NCBI GenBank assembly: GCA_023133395.1
Contig: JAGLWO010000271.1
Span: 1-9,079 of the forward strand
Direction of reading: 5' to 3'
Origin: Candidatus Cloacimonadota bacterium
Lineage (GTDB): Bacteria > Cloacimonadota > Cloacimonadia > Cloacimonadales > TCS61
Length of the DNA: 9,079 bases
Under the pieces are notes generated by a model. The model worked only from the letters and a program-made list of their open reading frames with translations. It was not told the DNA's origin and ran no database searches. Position numbers and translations under genes: made by a program. This document shows positions 1-5,900 of this stretch, one piece after another. The stretch's first letter is position 1. The number at the start of each line of letters is the position of its first letter.

Positions 1-1077
1 TGGTTCCAAAACGAAATTAACTGTCGTAGTATCACCTTCAACAATTTCCACATCAGTTTCTTCTCCAAAAAGATAAGCATTTCCTGCATCACAGGTAACT
101 GTATAATTACCTACTAACTCACTTGCCAAAAGACTATCAATGATATAATATCCGTCAGCATTGGTGGAACATGTATATTCAACTCTGCCCTGACTGATAG
201 CAGTTATTAGAGCATCTTCAATAGGTGCATTAGTATTAGAATCTGTTACCGTGCCATTAAGGGTGCCATAGGGAATTGGTTCCAAAGTGAAATCAATAGT
301 AACGGTCTGATCTTCCAACACTTCCAAAACATCAGTAGTATCAAAATATCCTTCTGCTGTACAGGTAATATCCTGTATTCCAACAGGAATATATTCTAAA
401 AGATAGGTGCCGTCAGGTACAGTGATGTCTGAGGTATTTTCAATAGATACGATAGCACCTTCTATGGGTTCTCCAGTGTCAAGGGCTGTTACAGTTCCAT
501 CAACATTGCCATATTCAAATAGTATAGCTATACCTTTATCAGTAATGATATCTATCACACCAAAGGAGTCGTGGAAGTGTACATCTCCGAAGGTCAAAAG
601 ACCCTGATTGATGGTCAGAGACTGGAATACAATGTCTGCAATCAGTCCCTCTCCTTCAGGTGCTTCAAGAGTATCTGTGCCGGCTAAGGTATAGGCAATG
701 CTTAAGACACCGGGAGTAGAGGTATCGATCATCCAGCCGAGTGCAGTGCCTCCATTAGTAGTAAGAATGTTCGGTTCATAGGTAATGGGATTTGTAGCAG
801 TAGCAGTTATATAATCAAGCTGGTTGTGGTTGTAAATCACTTCAAATTCATAAGTGTCAAGATTGTGAACATTTATAGCATAGACATCCACCCGAATGTA
901 ATCACCCACAGATGGTGCTGTCATGGTAGTGTCATTCTGGTTGCCATAGGTTGCGGCATCTAGGTCAAATCTTATGCCAGCATTCTCATTAGGACCTGCA
1001 AAAATCATGGAACTAAAAAATAAGCTTATTCCTAATATTAAGATTATTTTTTTAGTTAGTGTTCTTTTCTTTAACAT
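1..1077 (-). CDS. Secreted cohesin-like surface protein with peptidase-regulatory-like domains (3' end beyond window)
   Basis: The reading frame is open for 359 codons from ATG at 1077-1075 to the window edge, so the C-terminus is missing. Residues 1-27 are a signal peptide: a lysine-rich start, a hydrophobic core and a likely cleavage at IFA|GPNENAG. Residues 28-188 form a cohesin-like beta module (NLDTYEFEV, NGGTALGWM, GVLSIAYTLAGTDTL, GLIADIVF). This module is nearly identical to the N-termini of the genes starting at 8137 and 7249. Two carboxypeptidase-regulatory-like beta-sandwich domains follow, at about 190-267 (DGTVTALDTGEPIEGA) and 271-358 (NGTVTDSNTNAPIEDA, then NADGYYIIDSLL). The start is fixed by an AAAGGAG ribosome site 7 nt upstream, inside the end of the regulator gene. 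The frame begins 2 nt after that gene's stop, so the two are probably cotranscribed. A T9SS tail is expected beyond the edge, as in the neighbours, but cannot be seen. The ligand is unknown. Confidence 0.9.
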   Translation of the reverse strand, partial: MLKKRTLTKKIILILGISLFFSSMIFAGPNENAGIRFDLDAATYGNQNDTTMTAPSVGDYIRVDVYAINVHNLDTYEFEVIYNHNQLDYITATATNPITYEPNILTTNGGTALGWMIDTSTPGVLSIAYTLAGTDTLEAPEGEGLIADIVFQSLTINQGLLTFGDVHFHDSFGVIDIITDKGIAILFEYGNVDGTVTALDTGEPIEGAIVSIENTSDITVPDGTYLLEYIPVGIQDITCTAEGYFDTTDVLEVLEDQTVTIDFTLEPIPYGTLNGTVTDSNTNAPIEDALITAISQGRVEYTCSTNADGYYIIDSLLASELVGNYTVTCDAGNAYLFGEETDVEIVEGDTTTVNFVLEP

Positions 1078-1079
1078 TC

Positions 1080-2252
1080 TTATTCTCCTTTGGATTTAAT
1101 ATTTAATTCTTCAATCTTTTTGCTTTCTTTTAGAAAAAATTCGCTTTTTTTAAGGTTTCCCATTTCTTTATACACTTCGCTCATCCTTTCCAACCATACC
1201 TTTTGTGCTCTTGGATTTTTTATTTTAGAGACGATATGATAGGCGTGTCTAAAGTGTTCTATAGCCTTAGAGAATAAACCCCTCTTCCTGTATATCCTTC
1301 CCATGTTGCCAATAGTTGCAGCTTCGCCATCCAAATCTTGAATTTGGGAAAAGCTATGATATGCTTCCTGCATAAGCTTCATGGCTTCTGACATCCGATT
1401 TGTCTTATAGTACAATAACCCTAAATTAGCTTTACAGGTGGTTTCATCTTTCTTATCATTTGATTCGAAGAATAACTCAATTGCTTTTTTTAGATATTCT
1501 TCCGCCTTAGAAAAGTTTGATTTTTGTTCTAAGACCCAACTTATATTAGCATAAGCGAGACCAAGCAAATCAGACCCTTTCAAAAGTTCAATAGAACGTT
1601 GAAAATAGTCAAAAGCTCTGTCCATTTCTGTATATCGTATACAGTTGCCCAAATGACAGTATGCAGAACCTAACATTTTATTATCGCCCATTTCTTCTGC
1701 AAGAGAGATAAATTTTTGACAGGTTTTTAGTTCCATTTCTTTGTTATTCAAATTATGATATACAAGTATAATCTTATCATATGCAATAAAAAGAAGATCT
1801 TTGTCTTCTTCACAGTTGGTCTCTAAGTTCAGTAAAATTTTCAAGGACTCTTCTCTTTTCCCAAGACGATACATAATCAGAGCCTTTATAAAAAGTACTT
1901 CTAAACAACCAGGCTTAATATTTAATAATTCTTTTATACAATAAAGCAAATCAGAAGCTATAATATTCTCCAAGTAAGGGTTATCTTCTGATTCCAGTTC
2001 CTCTTTCATCTGTCTGTAAGATAATCCTTCTTTTATCTTTTCATCGATCCATATAACCCGATCTTTAATTTCTAAGTCGTTTTCCCAGAAGGAATATAAA
2101 TTACCGCCTTCCCATTTGGGTTTTGGTATCAAGCCCCTCTGTATTAAACGCTTTAGAGATCTCATATTAGATGTAATATTTTGACTTTTCCCAAATACTA
2201 TAAGGTTTTGTTCGTCTGCGAATTCTACCAATTCATTTTGCGTAATTTTCAC
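1080..2252 (-). CDS. MerR-like DNA-binding / TPR regulator
   Basis: This is a 390-residue cytoplasmic protein with no signal peptide. Residues 1-87 resemble a MerR-type winged helix-turn-helix: SLKRLIQRGLIPKP (32-45) matches the family's R-x-x-x-x-x-GL-hP wing entry, then GGNLYSFWENDLEIKDRVIWI and IKEGLSYRQMKEEL match the segment that follows it. Residues about 115-380 are TPR-like helical pairs, for example 195-225, 231-264, 272-303, 310-343 and 351-384 (GEAATIGNMGRIYRKRG, then FSKAIEHFRHAYHI). MerR heads are usually joined to small effector domains, so a TPR sensor is less common. It recalls the TPR-based Rap/PlcR-type regulators, but those carry an XRE-type head. The start is GTG at 2252, with AGGAG 6 nt upstream. 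The gene is tightly coupled to the secreted cohesin-like gene downstream. It may control that gene or its own promoter; the signal, peptide or protein, is unknown. Confidence 0.8.
   Translation of the reverse strand: MKITQNELVEFADEQNLIVFGKSQNITSNMRSLKRLIQRGLIPKPKWEGGNLYSFWENDLEIKDRVIWIDEKIKEGLSYRQMKEELESEDNPYLENIIASDLLYCIKELLNIKPGCLEVLFIKALIMYRLGKREESLKILLNLETNCEEDKDLLFIAYDKIILVYHNLNNKEMELKTCQKFISLAEEMGDNKMLGSAYCHLGNCIRYTEMDRAFDYFQRSIELLKGSDLLGLAYANISWVLEQKSNFSKAEEYLKKAIELFFESNDKKDETTCKANLGLLYYKTNRMSEAMKLMQEAYHSFSQIQDLDGEAATIGNMGRIYRKRGLFSKAIEHFRHAYHIVSKIKNPRAQKVWLERMSEVYKEMGNLKKSEFFLKESKKIEELNIKSKGE
1085..1091 (-). promoter_or_regulatory. Ribosome binding site inside the upstream regulator gene
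   Basis: The minus strand reads AAAGGAG, 7 nt before the ATG at 1077. The motif lies within the final Lys-Gly-Glu codons of the MerR-TPR gene, whose TAA stop (1082-1080) is 2 nt from the next start. This arrangement suggests translational coupling: ribosomes finishing the regulator can start the surface-protein gene directly. Confidence 0.8.
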
Positions 2253-2258
2253 TTTTTT

Positions 2259-2263
2259 CTCCT
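2259..2263 (-). promoter_or_regulatory. Ribosome binding site supporting a GTG start
   Basis: AGGAG on the minus strand lies 6 nt before GTG at 2252-2250. No ATG is equally well placed, so this site decides the start of the MerR-TPR regulator. Confidence 0.75.
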
Positions 2264-2310
2264 AAAAAAATTAATATTCAACATTTTTACTAAAGCAACT
2301 TTTTGACTGC

Positions 2311-2334
2311 GTCGTGACAACGACATGACAACGA
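2311..2334. promoter_or_regulatory. Operator-like direct and inverted repeat upstream of the regulator
   Basis: TGACAACGA occurs twice on the plus strand, at 2315-2323 and 2326-2334, with an 11-bp period close to one helical turn. The first copy overlaps a perfect inverted repeat, GTCGT-GACA-ACGAC (2311-2324). The block sits about 60-80 bp upstream of the regulator start. On the minus strand a TTGACA hexamer (2359-2354) lies about 20 bp upstream of the block, but no good -10 box follows it. Binding by the regulator itself is an inference from position and symmetry. Confidence 0.4.
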
Positions 2335-2528
2335 ATTTTCTTAATGAATAATCTGTCAAGAATTTTCTCGGTTTGGATAAATATTTTTTTATTTTTTTAT
2401 CAAAGTTATAGTAATGAATTATTGATGAGATATATGATTTTACAGTTAATTTATGTATATTGAAAATGGGAGAGATAAGGATTGTAGCTTATGAAAGCGT
2501 GAAAATGAAAATGTGGGGAAAATAGAAT

Positions 2529-2584
2529 TTAGCAAATAGCATTTAGCCTTTTAGCCAATTAGCATTTAGCAAATTAGCGTTTAG
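2529..2584 (+). repeat. Degenerate TTAGC short tandem array
   Basis: TTAGC or a one-base variant starts at 2529, 2536 (ATAGC), 2543, 2551, 2559, 2566, 2574 and 2581 (TTAGT). The steps are 7, 7, 8, 8, 7, 8 and 7 bp, and the linkers are mostly AA, AT or CT. That makes eight units in 56 bp with a mean period near 7.4 bp. The array is in the gene-free stretch, about 280-330 bp upstream of the regulator start. Its function is unknown. The mixed 7/8 step is unlike a simple slippage-prone microsatellite. Confidence 0.75.
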
Positions 2585-2646
2585 TGGAAAAAGAAAAAAA
2601 GTTCGGGGTGCGGGATGCAGATTACGAGGAATGTTATCCAACGAAT

Positions 2647-2658
2647 TATCGAAGCAAT
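2647..2658 (+). repeat. Possible remnant of the palindromic element
   Basis: TATCGAAGCAAT is identical to 8222-8233 inside the REP-like element. It lies in the gene-free patchwork next to the VWA-like remnant. Only the inner arm is present, without outer ends. It may be a scrap left by deletion; a chance 12-mer match is possible. Confidence 0.35.
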
Positions 2659-2676
2659 ATTATTTGGTCAATAGCT

Positions 2677-2699
2677 AAAAAAGAGGGCATTGCCCTCTT
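2677..2699 (-). terminator. Intrinsic terminator downstream of the VWA-like remnant
   Basis: AAGAGGGC (2681-2688) pairs perfectly with GCCCTCTT (2692-2699) around a 3-nt loop. Read on the minus strand, the stem ends in a run of six T. It lies 26 nt past the stop of the VWA-like remnant and was probably that gene's own terminator. It may now act as a second stop for transcription from the large surface gene. Confidence 0.75.
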
Positions 2700-2700
2700 C

Positions 2701-2731
2701 GGGATAGCGGGAATAAATATCCCACTATCCC
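2701..2731. other. Hairpin overlapping the stop of the VWA-like remnant
   Basis: GGGATAG (2701-2707) pairs with CTATCCC (2725-2731). Inside this, GGGA (2709-2712) pairs with TCCC (2720-2723) across a single C/A mismatch. The stem contains the TAG stop of the VWA-like remnant and sits next to the terminator hairpin at 2681-2699. It probably belongs to the same 3' end. Confidence 0.6.
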
Positions 2732-2877
2732 ATACGTATCACCTCACCAAATGGTGGTTTGAAGTTAGTTTTATCAGTTAATATCCACAAAACAGGATAA
2801 TCTAGTGAATCCGGAAACGAATCGCAATATCCATCCGTGAAATAGATTGCACAGGAAGGCAATGAGTCTTCCCATTT
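2725..2877 (-). pseudogene. 3' remnant of a VWA-like (DUF2201) protein gene
   Basis: The minus strand encodes 50 residues ending in a TAG stop, with no start codon and an in-frame TAA immediately upstream (2880-2878). The fragment reads AIYFTDGYCDSFPDSLDYPV and then VLWILTD, and closes with KPPFGEVIRMG. This matches, from memory, the conserved C-terminus of the VWA-like DUF2201 family: a TDG metal-site motif, YPVLW and PPFGEVI. Those proteins carry a putative metallopeptidase N-domain and often sit beside MoxR AAA+ ATPases. Full-length members are several hundred residues, so only the tail survives. A hairpin and an intrinsic terminator follow directly, so the native 3' end seems preserved. 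The break lies near the terminator of the large surface gene, which suggests that a rearrangement removed the 5' part. Confidence 0.65.
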
Positions 2878-2933
2878 TTACCTCACAGCTAATGCGAGTT
2901 CATTACCTTCGATATTTGCTACAAAGTAAGTAT

Positions 2934-2962
2934 AAAAAAGCCACTGAATTTCACCAGTGGCT
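2934..2962 (-). terminator. Intrinsic terminator of the large surface-protein gene
   Basis: AGCCACTG (2939-2946) pairs with CAGTGGCT (2955-2962) around an 8-nt loop. On the minus strand the stem ends in a run of six T (2939-2934). It starts 21 nt past the TAG stop of the 1421-residue protein gene. Confidence 0.9.
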
Positions 2963-2983
2963 GATATTCAAAACGTTTCAACT

Positions 2984-5900
2984 CTATTTCAGCAGTAGCA
3001 TTTTCTTAACTCTCTGAAAATCACCTGCTTTCCCCGATGGATCGGGATGCAAGCACAGTTTGTAGAAATAGATTCCTGAGCTTACTCGATTGCCATTGGA
3101 GTCTTTGCCATTCCAGATAACAGAATGTTCTCCTGCTGGTATTGTTTCATCAACAAGTGTTTTGACTTTCTGCCCTTTGATGTTGTAGATATTAAGTGAA
3201 ACCTTTGAATTCTCTTTAAGAGAATAACATATCATTGTGGTTGGATTGAATGGATTCGGGAAATTATGATTGAGTTTTGTAGATAGAATATAGGGAATGT
3301 CATCAACTACTACACCTGTGACTTCTAATTGCACCGGAATAGTAACATAACCTACATACGGATCAAAAGATGTGATGACAATATCGGCAGTCTTTATGGT
3401 ACCGGCTTCAAGACATGTAGCATCAAAAGTAACAGCGATATCATCGACACATCCGGGTTCGACGGTCCCGGACATAGGTTCTAATGACATCCATGGATGA
3501 GTAGTTAAGTAAACACCCTGTATAAATTCACCTTTATCAGGAGATTCAGACCATAATGTCCAACTACCGGGTGAGCCATAATATGAATGATTTGCTCCTG
3601 TATATAGATTGTCAGCACAAGTTGACGGATAACCACTGGAAGAAACAGGGGCAACGCCAAAGTAGAATCCTCCGGAAGTAATTGCAAGCGGTGTTGTCAA
3701 CTCATGTACTATTTCTATCATATGTTGAGCTTCAATATCTTCCGATTCATAAAGAAGAGTTACACCATCTTCAGCATAGATCTTAAAGTGGAATGTAGCA
3801 TCATCCCAGGGATAATCCGGATGCTCATAAAACCAATGATTAATCCTGGTGATGTCGTAATTACCAGTTATGCTAAAATCCGTAGGATTGAAATAGGAAA
3901 CTCTTTCAGGGATATTCCAGACTAACCACCAAAGTGAATTTATATCACCATAAGTGTACCATTCTTCAAGACGAACATTATTATCTCCGGATTTATCAGC
4001 AGAATACCAGCCGGAAATATTTGATCCAATTACAGCACTATTATTGTTTGATCTTGTGCTTATATACCCGGGTGAAACAATGGAATAAAGTTTTTCGATT
4101 CGTAAGGAGCTTCCCTTAGTTATTCTATTCTCCGATTTAACATTCTTTTCATTTACAGGTGTTATATCAGTGTGTTTGCCCGGATGAATCGGAGTCCTTT
4201 GATTTGTATCTTGAACTACGGAAATATTATAGTTCAGTGGTGCATTACCAACATTGCCAACCGTAATGTATGTTGTAAGAACTTCTCCAGGTGCAATGCT
4301 TTCATTAATACTTAAAGGATCGATCACCATAATTGAAGTTGTCATTTCAAAATTTAAAGTAGCAGTATCATTAAACAGAATTTCAATACATTCCGACAGG
4401 GTATCAGCATATCCTTCCTTATGACAGGTAAATGGATATATACCGACAAGCTCACTGATCAAAAGACTATCAATTATATAATATCCATCGCTATTTGTGA
4501 AACCGGTATATTGAACAAAAGTAATTTCCGCACATTCAATCGGAGCGCCACCATCTAATTCCGTTACATATCCCTCTAAGGATCCGTATTGACGACATTC
4601 TTCATACACGCCCATATCTATTATTTCATTATAAATTCTTGGATTTCCATCTAAATCAAATTCCGGAAGATTAAGACCGGTTGTGTCCGGTGTTCCAGCA
4701 TCTATGCAAGGTGAATAAGCAGTTAAATGAACATCTCCATTCCCCAGGTTAAAGAACAAAGGGTCTAACTGAATATTATAATACACATCGCAGGAATCGC
4801 CATTGGCATTTGTGGTTACATTTACTCCTATCAATGAATCGCAGTCATAGAAATTTCCACCTTCATTATTCCAGAAATTCGAATAATTAATGGATGGATT
4901 ACTGATACCGTAAGAAACACATATCCCATAGTCGCCTCCTGTATTGTCTGAAACAATACAATTAATTAGACTCGGATTGGATGGTACCCCATTGGGGTTT
5001 TTCATACATCTAATTCCATTACCTTCTCCCCCAATACCATACAAATTATTTCCGCTGATAGTAACATTAGTTAAACTCGGACTGGAAGCCACACAATCAA
5101 TCCCACCACCAAACCATATGGCAGTATTTCCAGTGATCATTACATTTGTTATACTCGGATGAGAATGATCCTGGCATAAAATGCCACCACCACCAATAAT
5201 TAAGGAACTACCACAATTACACCAATTTTCACTGATTATAATATTTGTTATACTCGGATGAGAATGATCGCAACAGGTAATCCCACCACCAGCAGCACCA
5301 GCAGTATTTCCAGTTATGGTAACATTTTCTATACGCGGATTGGAAGATCCCCGTATGTAAATACCGCCACCACCACGACAAGCAGTATTTCCACTGATTA
5401 TGGAATTTGTTATAATCGGATTGGAACTCCACCGACAAAAAATACCACCACCATAACCATCCATATTAGTAGTAGTATTTCCACTTATGATTACATTATC
5501 TATACGCGGATTGGAAGAATATGTACAGCTAATACCACCTCCGTTACGAGTAGCAGTATTTCCAATGATTATAGAATTAGTTAAAATCGGACTAGACGAC
5601 CAACATAAAAGCCCACCACCATCCCGCCAATTAGCAGTATTTCCACTTATGGTTACATTTTCTATACTCGGATTGGAAGAATCCCTACAGTAAATACCAC
5701 CACCATATCCAGCAGTATTTCCACTTATAGTTAGATAACTTAAACTCGGACTGGAATTATACCGACAGTAAATACCACCGCCGTATTCAGCAGAACCATT
5801 TGTAATTGTAAAGCCGGTCAAAATTGCAGTTGAGTCTTCTCCACTGTAAAATTCTACAACATGCCAGTTCTGGTTACCATCAATAATAGTTTGCGAAATA

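Larger units (their letters stand above)
2253..2983. other. 731-bp gene-free patchwork between the large surface gene and the regulator
   Basis: No intact gene was found on either strand. From right to left the stretch holds the terminator of the large surface gene (2962-2934), the 3' remnant of a VWA-like gene (2877-2725), a hairpin and an intrinsic terminator (2731-2677), a 12-bp piece of the palindromic element (2647-2658), a purine-rich stretch with CGGGATGC (2584-2620), a TTAGC array (2529-2584), an AT-rich featureless part (about 2400-2520) and the operator-like repeat (2311-2334). It reads as an accumulation of rearrangement scars plus the regulator's promoter region. Confidence 0.7.

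Noticed and set aside
407..607. A plus-strand 66-codon open frame near the left edge
   Set aside because: It lies opposite the strongly supported cohesin-like frame that runs from 1077 to the window edge.
2354..2359. TTGACA on the minus strand as a full sigma-70 promoter for the regulator
   Set aside because: The -35 match is perfect, but no hexamer resembling TATAAT lies 16-18 nt downstream, so only part of a promoter can be claimed.
2584..2781. A plus-strand 65-codon open frame starting at GTG
   Set aside because: It has no ribosome site, overlaps the two hairpins and the antisense VWA-like remnant, and its protein shows no recognisable feature.
3505..4119. Short open frames on both strands within the unrecognised domain and the linker before it
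   Set aside because: They are all alternative frames of the large surface gene with no ribosome site or similarity.
4944..5693. Several plus-strand open frames over the beta-helix region
   Set aside because: They are antisense shadows of the repetitive rungs, rich in repeated Ser, Thr and Pro, and lack start signals. The minus frame has clear domains throughout.
4850..5785. A possible CRISPR-like array, because similar blocks recur at fairly regular distance
   Set aside because: The repeats are degenerate, vary in length, stay in one frame and encode beta-helix rungs.
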